Source: SZUA-230 sp964581095
Lineage (GTDB): Bacteria; Bacteroidota; Bacteroidia; Cytophagales; Cyclobacteriaceae
NCBI GenBank assembly: GCA_964581095.1
Contig: CAZONK010000048.1
Coordinates: 1-17,003, forward strand
Length of the DNA stretch: 17,003 bases
Direction: 5' to 3'
Shown here: in pieces, positions 7,828 to 15,023 of the stretch
Layout of the letters: every line of letters begins with the position of its first letter
How positions within the stretch are numbered: position 1 is the stretch's first letter
The notes under the pieces: model-generated
What the model was told of the DNA's origin: nothing
Seen by the model: only the letters and a program-made list of their open reading frames with translations
Databases searched by the model: none
Position numbers and translations under genes: made by a program

Positions 7828-8565
7828 TCAATCGATATTTCTCCATTGCAATTTTACAAGGGCAATGTCCTTATTTGCCTGGTTGGTTAGCTCATAGTAA
7901 TCGCTATCAGAATCGATCTTGCAATAATTGATTATTAGCTGAATGTCATTTGAGGGTTCTCCAAGGTAATTAATATCCAGTGAGCAAATTTCTGCTCCTT
8001 CGAATTTTGAAAGCGGGATTACACTTGTAATGATTTCAATATACTTTACATTGTTGATGTGATAATTTATATCCAGGTGGGTGTAATCGGGATAGAATTT
8101 ATTAACCAGCTTTGCATCGCTTATTTTCTTCAACTTCTCTGGCTTTCTTTTCATTTTCTTAAGTCCCATTGCCATATTTCCACTCTTCCCAATATCACCG
8201 ATGGTTTGAGGTTTCCTGGTTTTGCTATTAACAGCAAACCACAATGTGGATGCCTCCCCGATCAATTCATTATCGCTATTGTAGATTTCAAATTCCCGAT
8301 CCGAAAACGGTCCTTTCATGGAACTCACCCAGGTGACAATAGAAATCGTGTCTTCTCCTTTAGGATATTTTTTCATATGAATAGATAATCTATAAAGTAC
8401 CCAGTACATTCCTTTAATAAGGAGATCCCGGGGACTAAATCCAAGCTCTATTGCGTGGGCTCCTGCGGCTTCCTGTAAATAATCACAGATAGAAGTCACT
8501 TTTGCGTTTCCACGAAAATCCATTTGAAAGGAGTAAACCTTGAAATCAATTTTCAATCTATCCAT
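7828..8565 (-). CDS. Acyl-ACP thioesterase (FatA/FatB-like)
   Basis: A double hot-dog enzyme that hydrolyses acyl-ACP to free fatty acid. At 245 residues it has the bacterial length, without the plant transit peptide. The N-terminal hot-dog has the FRGNAKVTSICDYLQEAAG helix region (18-36) and MYWVLYRLSI (53-62). The second hot-dog holds the catalytic segment DINYHINNVKYIEI (165-178), matching the plant N-x-H-x-N-N-x-K-Y motif with Asp165, Asn167 and His169 as probable catalytic residues. A later AEICSLDINYLGE segment (191-203) corresponds to the region with the third plant active-site residue. It is the first gene of a likely thioesterase-fadD pair. The terminator and tRNA-like RNA at 8692-8871 lie upstream on the same strand, and no exact promoter element was found between them and this gene. 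Confidence 0.9.
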   Translation of the reverse strand: MDRLKIDFKVYSFQMDFRGNAKVTSICDYLQEAAGAHAIELGFSPRDLLIKGMYWVLYRLSIHMKKYPKGEDTISIVTWVSSMKGPFSDREFEIYNSDNELIGEASTLWFAVNSKTRKPQTIGDIGKSGNMAMGLKKMKRKPEKLKKISDAKLVNKFYPDYTHLDINYHINNVKYIEIITSVIPLSKFEGAEICSLDINYLGEPSNDIQLIINYCKIDSDSDYYELTNQANKDIALVKLQWRNID

Positions 8566-8691
8566 TGTCTTAAATAAGTGAATTTTGAAATCATAAAAAA
8601 CAGTTTACCAGAATATCTACAAGAATTAAATTAATGATCTTTCTGTATTTGAATAATTGGCGAAACAAATGAGGGAAGTTGCAACAAGTGC

Positions 8692-8724
8692 AAATAAAAA
8701 AGGCTCCTGATATCCAAGAGCCTT
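8692..8724 (-). terminator. Rho-independent terminator after the tRNA-like RNA
   Basis: On the minus strand AAGGCTC and GAGCCTT form a 7-bp stem around an 11-base loop, followed directly by TTTTTTATTTG. This is the strongest intrinsic terminator in the window. It lies about 28 bases beyond the tRNA-like fold and about 127 bases before the thioesterase start codon. It may end a free RNA or act as an attenuator for the thioesterase-fadD pair. Confidence 0.85.
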
Positions 8725-8752
8725 AATTCTAATCTAACCTAAATATGTAATG

Positions 8753-8871
8753 CTGTAAGGGGAGGGGTCGAACCTCCACGAGGTAGTTAGCCAATCACAA
8801 AAATGATGATTTATTCAAATTCCTCACCCCCGGGAAAGGAGGGCATGTCTTCCGGTTCCATCACCCTACAG
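8753..8871 (-). ncRNA. Unrecognised class II tRNA-like structured RNA
   Basis: Read on the minus strand, this folds with exact tRNA spacing. The acceptor stem TGTAGGG/CCTTACA (7 bp, one G-U, extended by a C-G pair) is followed by two bases, then D arm ATG/CAT with the 11-nt loop GAACCGGAAGA, which has A14 and G18-G19 and strongly resembles leucine tRNA. After one base comes a 5-bp anticodon stem CCCTC/GGGGG with the 7-nt loop CTTTCCC. The T arm GGAGG-TTCGACC-CCTCC abuts the acceptor. The G-U pair would be an A-C mismatch on the other strand, which supports minus orientation. Odd features are a ~49-nt variable region (stem GAGG/CCTC enclosing hairpin AATCA/TGATT), a formal UUC anticodon with C37 instead of a purine, and no encoded CCA after G73. 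It could be a functional tRNA-like RNA, a decayed leucine tRNA or a leader element. Confidence 0.7.
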
Positions 8872-9035
8872 TATAGCATTTCAACAAATAAACGATGTTT
8901 AAGAACGTTTGATTGATACAAAGTAAAAGTATTGTGACTTTTTTTGCAAGTATTTTAATTAAATAACTTTATATTTACATTATTTTTATTTTATCGTTAC
9001 TTTCATTGCAATAATTAAAATAACAGTATTTGATA

Positions 9036-9497
9036 ATGGACCAAAATTATGATATTGATAATGTGGATTTGAACATTCTTAACATTTTGACAAAAGATGC
9101 AAAGAAACCCTACACCGATGTTGCCAGGAAAGTGCATGTTTCAGGAGGAACTGTACATGTCCGAATGAACAAGATGGAAGAAGCAGGAGTTGTTCTTGGC
9201 AGTACGCTGGAACTCGATTATAAAAGGTTGGGCTATACCCTCACAGCTTTCCTTGGTATTTTTCTTTCAAAAAGCTCGTTATATGACCAGGTATTTGAAC
9301 AACTGAAACTTATCGATGAGATTGTTACCATTCATTATACAACAGGCAACTATTCCATGTTTCTAAAACTCATCTGCAAAGACACAGCCCATCTGAAAGA
9401 TATCCTCCATGACAGGCTTCAGAAAATTGATGGAATTGTAAGGACTGAAACAATCATCAGCCTCGAAGAAAGTTTGTCAAGGCATGTGAAATTATAA
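9036..9497 (+). CDS. Lrp/AsnC family transcriptional regulator
   Basis: A 153-residue feast/famine regulator. The N-terminal winged HTH spans about residues 7-60, with the recognition region DVARKVHVSGGTVHVRMNKM (28-47). The C-terminal RAM (ligand-binding, oligomerisation) domain spans about 66-145 and includes the conserved turn TTGNYSMFL (102-110). The end ISLEESLSR is typical of the family. Members bind amino acids and form octamers that repress or activate metabolic genes; the effector here is unknown. The ATG at 9036 is preferred to an in-frame TTG two codons earlier. A weak promoter (TTTG at 8943-8946, TAACTTTA at 8964-8971, one mismatch to the -7 consensus) could serve it. It is divergent from the tRNA-like RNA and the fatty-acid genes, so it might regulate them; this is inference from position. 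Confidence 0.92.
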   Translation: MDQNYDIDNVDLNILNILTKDAKKPYTDVARKVHVSGGTVHVRMNKMEEAGVVLGSTLELDYKRLGYTLTAFLGIFLSKSSLYDQVFEQLKLIDEIVTIHYTTGNYSMFLKLICKDTAHLKDILHDRLQKIDGIVRTETIISLEESLSRHVKL

Positions 9498-9508
9498 ATT
9501 CATCATTC
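9495..9508 (+). repeat. Short ATTCATC repeat, copy 1
   Basis: The 14-mer TAAATTCATCATTC begins at the stop codon of the Lrp gene and runs on as further ATTCATC-like units to about 9519. The same 14-mer occurs at 11235-11248. It is probably a small AT-rich intergenic repeat; no function is evident. Confidence 0.45.
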
Positions 9509-9539
9509 ATCATTCATTCTTAATTCTAATTACGATTCA

Positions 9540-10136
9540 ATGAAATATCTCACAAGATCCATTATCCTATTTGCAATGGTAATTGCAGTAAGCTCCCAGG
9601 CCCAGATGCAAAATCCTTCGGTGTTGATGCAAACGAAATTCGGTAATATAATATTTGAGATCTACCTGGAGAAAGCTCCCGTTACAGCAGGTAATTTCCT
9701 CAGGTATGTAGATGAAGACCGATGGGATGGCGCAACTTTCTACCGTGTTGTAACTCCTGATAATCAACCCGATAATGATATCCGGATTGAAGTAATCCAG
9801 GGTGGACTGGGAAGCAATGGAAAAATGAGGTTAGACCCTATCGTGCATGAAACAACCGAGATCACTGGGATCATGCATCAAAATGGCACCATTTCTATGG
9901 CACGTTCAAAACCCGGAACCGCTTCTTCAGAATTTTTTATATGTATCGAAGATCAGCCTGAGTTGGATTTTGGAGGGAAAAGAAATCCCGATGGACAAGG
10001 GTTTGCTGCATTTGGGAAAGTAATAAAGGGAATGGAAGTAGTTAGAAAAATCCAACAGCAGTCACAGGATCCAAAACACTCTCAATATCTCGCTCCCGGC
10101 ATACCCATTACCGGTATCAGGCGTGTTGAAGAATAA
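9540..10136 (+). CDS. Secreted cyclophilin-type peptidyl-prolyl cis-trans isomerase
   Basis: A 198-residue cyclophilin that catalyses proline isomerisation, probably in the periplasm. The signal peptide is MKYLTRSIILFAMVIAVSSQ, with cleavage expected near residues 21-22. The cyclophilin core is intact: GNIIFEIYLEKAPVTAGNF (35-53), FYRV (67-70, containing the active-site Arg), IQGG (86-89), ISMAR (118-122), SSEFFICI (129-136) and FAAFGKVIKGMEVV (155-168). An insertion of about a dozen residues (NQPDNDIRIEV region) separates FYRV from IQGG, a feature of some bacterial secreted forms. It follows the Lrp gene by 42 bp on the same strand and may be cotranscribed with it. No lipobox is seen, so it is likely soluble. 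Confidence 0.93.
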   Translation: MKYLTRSIILFAMVIAVSSQAQMQNPSVLMQTKFGNIIFEIYLEKAPVTAGNFLRYVDEDRWDGATFYRVVTPDNQPDNDIRIEVIQGGLGSNGKMRLDPIVHETTEITGIMHQNGTISMARSKPGTASSEFFICIEDQPELDFGGKRNPDGQGFAAFGKVIKGMEVVRKIQQQSQDPKHSQYLAPGIPITGIRRVEE

Positions 10137-10169
10137 TTAATTATGCGAATGTGAGTGAACCGTAATGCA

Positions 10170-10177
10170 TATCTTTG
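10170..10177 (+). promoter_or_regulatory. Bacteroidota -7 promoter element for EamA gene
   Basis: TATCTTTG matches TAnnTTTG exactly and ends 17 bases before the ATG at 10194. This predicts a very short 5' leader. A clear -33 TTTG is not present. Confidence 0.5.
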
Positions 10178-10193
10178 GCGGTTCTTTTAGAAC

Positions 10194-11087
10194 ATGGATA
10201 ATAATACAAAACCACCTGTCAAAGCCTATATTGCACTGGCCATTGTATGCATCCTTTGGGGCACCACCTATCTTGCGATTCGGATTGGGGTAGCGTATGT
10301 TCCGGGATTTATGATGGCAGGCATTCGAAATACCCTGGCCGGTATTATCACTTTTGGTTATTTTCTTATTAAAGGCGAGAAATTTCCAAAAGGCAGCCTT
10401 CTTAAAATTTTAATAATCCGGTCAATTTTAATGATCGTCATTGGGAATTCTACTGTTCATTGGGCCGAGCAATACATCTCCAGTGGGATTGCGGCAATTA
10501 TAGCTGCCATTGTACCCTTGTGGATGGTGATTGACACAATGTTGCTTTTCAAATCCTACCATGTAAAAAGACGAGCTGTTCTTGGTCTTCTACTGGGTTT
10601 CCTGGGAATCCTGGCAATATTTTACGAACACATATCAGACTTTGCAGACCCTGCCTATACCTGGGGAATTGTTGTGATGATAATTGCTTCACTTGGGTGG
10701 TCACTGGGATCGGTATATTCATCGTTCAACCCGATAAAGGCAAACCCCATTTATGCTGCAGGGTTTCAGATGCTTTTTGCCGGGTTTGTCTCGATTATTA
10801 TCAGTATTGTAATTGGAGAAGATGTCAATATTTTACACATACCAATTGAAGGTATTCTTTCTATACTGTATCTGGTGATATTTGGTTCTTTACTGGCATA
10901 CAATGCCTATTTATACGCATTGAGTAAACTTTCACCAATGCAGGTCTCCATTTATGCCTATATCAATCCAATTGTTGCAGTGCTGCTCGGCTGGCTGGTA
11001 TTGGACGAAAAAATAACATTGACAATGATGCTGGCCATGTCGGTGACGCTTGGCGGGGTTTATCTGGTAAACTCGACAACGAAGTAA
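10194..11087 (+). CDS. EamA/DMT superfamily transporter (YedA-like)
   Basis: A 297-residue inner-membrane protein with ten predicted membrane segments in two EamA repeats (about 10-140 and 155-293). The first repeat begins AYIALAIVCILWGTTYLAIR, the usual EamA start, and contains NSTVHWAEQYISSGIAAII (85-103), a conserved TM3-TM4 block. The second repeat ends in YINPIVAVLLGWLVLDEKIT (256-275), the most conserved EamA segment. Family members export amino acids or other small metabolites; the substrate cannot be assigned. An exact -7 element just upstream suggests its own promoter despite the 57-bp gap to the cyclophilin gene. The 224 bases downstream (11088-11311) hold only hairpin and short-repeat sequence and no gene. 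Confidence 0.92.
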   Translation: MDNNTKPPVKAYIALAIVCILWGTTYLAIRIGVAYVPGFMMAGIRNTLAGIITFGYFLIKGEKFPKGSLLKILIIRSILMIVIGNSTVHWAEQYISSGIAAIIAAIVPLWMVIDTMLLFKSYHVKRRAVLGLLLGFLGILAIFYEHISDFADPAYTWGIVVMIIASLGWSLGSVYSSFNPIKANPIYAAGFQMLFAGFVSIIISIVIGEDVNILHIPIEGILSILYLVIFGSLLAYNAYLYALSKLSPMQVSIYAYINPIVAVLLGWLVLDEKITLTMMLAMSVTLGGVYLVNSTTK

Positions 11088-11104
11088 GATCAGTTATTTT
11101 GAAA

Positions 11105-11132
11105 AGCTCATTTCGACTCCGCTCAATGAGCT
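11105..11132. repeat. Intergenic hairpin AGCTCATT...AATGAGCT
   Basis: A perfect 8-bp inverted repeat encloses a 12-base loop, TCGACTCCGCTC. TTTCGACTCCGCTCAATGA-type sequence is a familiar dispersed intergenic element in Bacteroidota genomes, from memory. It lies 18 bases after the EamA stop codon, between that gene and the converging BNR gene. There is no T-run, so it is not a classical terminator, but it may stop read-through or protect a 3' end. Confidence 0.55.
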
Positions 11133-11234
11133 AACATCCGGTAGGATTTGATTGTTAGACAAATATTGAACCCAACCCATCATGATTCGGGTCCTCACGA
11201 ACCAAAAAATGACGCTAAGAAGTGAACAAAAATC

Positions 11235-11248
11235 TAAATTCATCATTC
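11235..11248 (+). repeat. Short ATTCATC repeat, copy 2
   Basis: A second exact copy of the 14-mer TAAATTCATCATTC found at 9495-9508, in the gene-free gap before the BNR gene. It is followed by related AT-rich sequence (AATCATTATTC). Confidence 0.4.
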
Positions 11249-11311
11249 GCTAATCTGATAATCATTATTCTTTTCCGTTCATAATCACCACCCGCACAGC
11301 ATTTGCACTCC

Positions 11312-14023
11312 TTACCTCGGATGCCACTGATCCTTTAGAATAACTGCGCGCTGCCGGAATATTTTGCCATTAATATCCACTTCTACAAGATAGCTCCCAG
11401 CGCCTGCATCTTCCATGATATAATCCTTACCGGCCATTCTTGCCTTGTACTGTTCATCTGAAAGAAACGCCTTGAAACGTTTCATCTGGTTCATAAACTG
11501 TTCATTTTCTTTCTCAGTTCGTTCACGTTTCCGCTTTTGTTTGTCCCAGACTGCTGTATTTAATCCTTTATTACCCGGGGATTTAATCTCACTTATAAGT
11601 TGGTCACCCTGGAATATTTTAATATTTAAAGTGTCTGAATCATTTTGTAAATAGTACATAATTTCAAGACCGCCTTCGTCACTCTTTCCATTAAAATTGG
11701 TGTAGGTACTGTTATTATCACCTGTACTCAACCAATCAACTTTCGGACGGATAGAGAATAAATAATCAGCGTCATTTATATGCGAAATTTCCTGAAGCAC
11801 TTTTATGTTGGTAATAAATATACCACGGCCATGGGTAGCTACAACAAGGTCATTCTCACGCGGATGGACCACCATATCATGCACCGGCGAAGTAGGCATA
11901 TTGTTTTTCATTGTATTCCATGAAGCACCTCCGTCTATCGAAGCGTAGACTCCCATTTCAGTGCCTGCAAAAAGTAAATTTGAATTATGGTGATCCTCAC
12001 GGACCACATTCACAGGCTCGTTGGGAAGCCCATTTGTAATCTTTTTCCAGGTTGCCCCAAAATCTTCCGTTACATAAACAAAAGGACGGAAATCGTCTCT
12101 TCGATATCCCGTATAGGTGACATACGCTTTCCCGAGTTTGTGATTCGATGCCACTACCCTGCTCACCCAATAACCGGGATTTTCCGGAATATTATCATTG
12201 AGCAATGTCCAGTTTTTTCCTCCATCTTGCGAGATATGCACATTCCCGTCATCAGTCCCAGCCCATAGCACACCTTCCTTCAATGGCGACTCATCGATGG
12301 AAGTAATGGTGCAGTATTGGATATTACCGGTTCCCTGGATTTTCGTCGGATCATTCGTTGTAAGATCGGGGCTTATTTCTTCCCAGCTCTCCCCCCTGTT
12401 GGTGGACTTTATAACTTTATTACCGGCATGATAAATAGTGGCACTATTATGTAGCGAAATCAGTACCGGTGCATTCCAGTTCCACCGCATTTCTTTGTTC
12501 TCATTTTTGTAAGCAATACTCTTTCTCTCTCCGCTCACCTGATCGATCCGCATAAGTGGTGCAAACTGTGATTCGTTGTACAACCACCTGCTGTTCTCTT
12601 TGTCCACCACGTTATACATTCCATCGCCCCCTCCTACTCGTTTCCAGTCTTCGAGGCGAATGGGTGCCCCGCTTCGTTTTGCAGAAGGGCCTTTGGCCGA
12701 GCCATTGTCCTGCAGGCCTCCATAAACATTGTATGGATAATCCATATCAACATCCACGGCATAAAATTGCGCCAGTGGCAGCTCATCAGGATGGTACCAA
12801 TTCTTTCCACCATCATATGTAATTCCCATTCCGCGGTCGTAACCCAACAGCATATGTTTTGAATCTTTCGGATCGATCCACATGCCGTGGTTGTCACCGC
12901 CAAACCGGAAAGGCCTTTTCCAATTCTCCCCACCATCTACAGTTTCCCACATGCGGACTCCCAGAATATATACATGTTCGGGATCATTGGGATCAATTCG
13001 TACCTGCTGGTAGTAATACGCCGGTCCGCCACCCACACTTTCGCCATCCGGACTTGCTTTTTTCCAGGTGCTACCACCATCATCCGAACGGTACACTTCG
13101 TCCCCCACAACTTTTTGTCCCTTACCAAGAGGTATTCCTTCCAACAACTGCTTTGCCCGTTCTTTATTTTTCATCCCTTCCACATTCACATTTTCAATAT
13201 TAGCGTACATAACATCGGGATTACTCTTGGAAATATCAATACCAATACGCCCCAGGAAACCACCGGGTAATCCCCCTTCCACCTTCGTCCAGGTAGCGCC
13301 GGCATCATCAGATTTGTAAATGGCAGAACCCGGGCCACCTTCGTTGTACGTCCAGGGTGTTCTGATCTTATCAAAAGTAGCTGCAAACAGGACATCAGAA
13401 TTCCGGGGATGCATCACTACATCCACAACTCCAATGTTTTTATTTTTAACAACAACATCCAATACTTTATTCCATGTTTTACCTCCATCAGTGCTTTTGT
13501 ACAACCCTCGTTCTTCATTATCAGAATACAAGTGGCCAAGTGCAGCCACATAAACAATATCAGGATTGGTGGGATGGATCAGGATCCGACCTATATGTTG
13601 TGATTCCTTCAACCCCAAATTTGTCCATGATTTGCCTCCGTCTGTAGATTTATAAACCCCATCGCCCCAGTACGAACTTCTGGAATTGTTGGCCTCACCC
13701 GTACCAACCCAAACAATGCTTGAATCCGAAGGAGCAACTGCGACATCCCCAATTGAAATAACAGACTCGTTGTCAAAAATTGAAGTGAAGGAAATCCCGT
13801 TATTTATTGTCTTCCATAATCCTCCTGAAGCGGTAGCGGCATAAAACACTTTATCACTTTGTTCTACAACCGCAAAATCAACAAAACGTCCTGATTGACG
13901 TGTAGGTCCTATTTCGCGGTATTCAAGTTTATCAATAAAATTTGTGGGTAATTGCTGTGCTTCCACCAGGTAAGGGAATAAACTACAGCATACTCCAAGT
14001 AAGGTTAATTTTGAAAGGTTCAT
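11312..14023 (-). CDS. Secreted BNR/Asp-box (sortilin-VPS10-like) repeat protein
   Basis: A 903-residue exported protein. The signal peptide MNLSKLTLLGVCCSLFPYLV is followed by a probable cleavage after VEA (residue 22). The rest up to about residue 740 is a multi-bladed beta propeller with Asp-box motifs (S-x-D-x-G-x-x-W). Clear copies include STDGGKSW (~126), STDGGKTW (~177), SDDAGATW (~238), SDDGGSTW (~313), TVDGGENW, TYDGGKNW, SQDGGKNW, TEDFGATW and SIDGGASW. The remaining ~160 residues form a C-terminal region ending in a beta-rich segment (SYLVEVDINGKIFRQRAVIL). No type IX secretion sorting domain is obvious. Proteins of this type are common in Bacteroidota and often labelled glycosyl hydrolase, but catalytic function is not established and no sialidase arginine triad was identified by eye. 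It is a single gene, divergent from the AraC regulator. Confidence 0.88.
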   Translation of the reverse strand: MNLSKLTLLGVCCSLFPYLVEAQQLPTNFIDKLEYREIGPTRQSGRFVDFAVVEQSDKVFYAATASGGLWKTINNGISFTSIFDNESVISIGDVAVAPSDSSIVWVGTGEANNSRSSYWGDGVYKSTDGGKSWTNLGLKESQHIGRILIHPTNPDIVYVAALGHLYSDNEERGLYKSTDGGKTWNKVLDVVVKNKNIGVVDVVMHPRNSDVLFAATFDKIRTPWTYNEGGPGSAIYKSDDAGATWTKVEGGLPGGFLGRIGIDISKSNPDVMYANIENVNVEGMKNKERAKQLLEGIPLGKGQKVVGDEVYRSDDGGSTWKKASPDGESVGGGPAYYYQQVRIDPNDPEHVYILGVRMWETVDGGENWKRPFRFGGDNHGMWIDPKDSKHMLLGYDRGMGITYDGGKNWYHPDELPLAQFYAVDVDMDYPYNVYGGLQDNGSAKGPSAKRSGAPIRLEDWKRVGGGDGMYNVVDKENSRWLYNESQFAPLMRIDQVSGERKSIAYKNENKEMRWNWNAPVLISLHNSATIYHAGNKVIKSTNRGESWEEISPDLTTNDPTKIQGTGNIQYCTITSIDESPLKEGVLWAGTDDGNVHISQDGGKNWTLLNDNIPENPGYWVSRVVASNHKLGKAYVTYTGYRRDDFRPFVYVTEDFGATWKKITNGLPNEPVNVVREDHHNSNLLFAGTEMGVYASIDGGASWNTMKNNMPTSPVHDMVVHPRENDLVVATHGRGIFITNIKVLQEISHINDADYLFSIRPKVDWLSTGDNNSTYTNFNGKSDEGGLEIMYYLQNDSDTLNIKIFQGDQLISEIKSPGNKGLNTAVWDKQKRKRERTEKENEQFMNQMKRFKAFLSDEQYKARMAGKDYIMEDAGAGSYLVEVDINGKIFRQRAVILKDQWHPR

Positions 14024-14047
14024 ATCAGGTTAAATTTTTCGGAAAAG

Positions 14048-14055
14048 TACGTTTG
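14048..14055 (+). promoter_or_regulatory. Bacteroidota -7 promoter element for AraC-family gene
   Basis: TACGTTTG matches TAnnTTTG exactly, 64 bases upstream of the ATG at 14120. The overlapping minus-strand sequence TACTTTTC (14043-14050) is a one-mismatch -7 element for the divergent BNR gene, so the two promoters may overlap. Confidence 0.4.
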
Positions 14056-14119
14056 AAACCTCAAATTTGTTATGCCGTTAGTGTAAAAGTCCGGTGAATA
14101 ATCGTTTACTTCACATCCA

Positions 14120-14953
14120 ATGTCCGAGATAAAACTTTTTGGGAAAAAATTTGTGGAAACAGTCCAAATCAACCATTCATTCAGGCTTGAAAACCCAATG
14201 AATGAAGATGCCTGTTTCATATATATTCAACAGGGCAATCAGGAAATCTATTCACCCACACAAAAAATAGTACTTCAGGATAATGAGGCCATTCTAATGA
14301 AGTGTGGGAATTATATAGCAAACATCAAGGTCGCCTCCCCCGGATTTGAGTTTCAGAGCATTGTCTTTCACCTCGATCCTGAACTAATCCAAAAAGCTTT
14401 TAAAAACCAAAACACTGATTTTTTGCAGGAAAATAAAAAAAACATAGATCTATTTTCAGTAAAAATTAAAACCGGTGATCTTATTAAATCATTTATTAAA
14501 TCCATTCAATACTATTTCGACCATCCTGATGAAATAAGTGATGAACTTTTGGCACTCAAACTCCAGGAATTAGTGCTGATACTTTCGGACAATGGAAAAA
14601 ACACTTTGTCCAGTCACTTGATTGGTACGTTGTACAATCCGGTTGATATTGCTTTTGAAAACATTATTGATGCCAATTTGTTCAACAATTTATCAATAGG
14701 TGAATTGTCGTTTCTGACCAACAGAAGTGAATCAACATTTAAAAGGGATTTCAGGAAAATATATGCAATAGCCCCGGCAAAGTACATAAAACAAAAGAAA
14801 CTCGGTAAAGCCGCTGATCTGCTAAAGAATTCAAACCTATCAATTAAAGAGATCTCCTGGAGAGTTGGATTTAAAAACCTGGCTCACTTCAGCAGTTCTT
14901 TCCATGGACACTATGGCAAATCACCCAGAAATTATAGAATTGAACCGATTTAG
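14120..14953 (+). CDS. AraC family transcriptional regulator
   Basis: A 277-residue regulator. The N-terminal ~165 residues form a cupin-like sensor region, with strands such as DACFIYIQQGNQEIYS and DNEAILMKCGNYI. It resembles the ExsA-type N-terminal domain that is common in Bacteroidota regulators; no ligand can be named. The C-terminal ~90 residues carry the two AraC HTH motifs: LSIGELSFLTNRSESTFKRD followed by FRKIYAIAPAKYIKQKKL, then LSIKEISWRVGFKNLAHFSS followed by the ending HYGKSPRNYR. The downstream SRPBCC gene lies 70 bp away on the same strand and is a likely target or operon partner. The divergent BNR gene shares the upstream intergenic region. Confidence 0.92.
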   Translation: MSEIKLFGKKFVETVQINHSFRLENPMNEDACFIYIQQGNQEIYSPTQKIVLQDNEAILMKCGNYIANIKVASPGFEFQSIVFHLDPELIQKAFKNQNTDFLQENKKNIDLFSVKIKTGDLIKSFIKSIQYYFDHPDEISDELLALKLQELVLILSDNGKNTLSSHLIGTLYNPVDIAFENIIDANLFNNLSIGELSFLTNRSESTFKRDFRKIYAIAPAKYIKQKKLGKAADLLKNSNLSIKEISWRVGFKNLAHFSSSFHGHYGKSPRNYRIEPI

Positions 14954-15023
14954 CAACTGATTGACCTGATTACAAAAGTATTTCATGGGAATTTTACGTG
15001 TAAATAAGAAACCAAATTTACAT

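Noticed and set aside
3590..8565. Minus-strand block as a specialised biosynthetic gene cluster
   Set aside because: Oxidoreductase, FadD and thioesterase are primary-metabolism enzymes, and no synthase, carrier protein or tailoring enzyme is present.
8832..8838. Ordinary glutamate tRNA from the formal UUC anticodon
   Set aside because: Glutamate tRNAs have a short variable loop and a different D arm, and position 37 is a pyrimidine here.
8753..8871. SRP RNA, tmRNA or selenocysteine tRNA as the identity of the structured RNA
   Set aside because: The SRP GGAA tip would have to be central, but the centre is AT-rich. It is far too short for tmRNA. There is no UCA anticodon or long D stem for tRNA-Sec.
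9495..9519. ATTCATC tandem units as a CRISPR-like array
   Set aside because: Units are about 7 bases with no spacers, and no cas gene is nearby.
11987..13603. Many open frames opposite or out of frame with the BNR-repeat gene
   Set aside because: They overlap a clearly coding 903-residue frame and are low-complexity reflections of its repeats.
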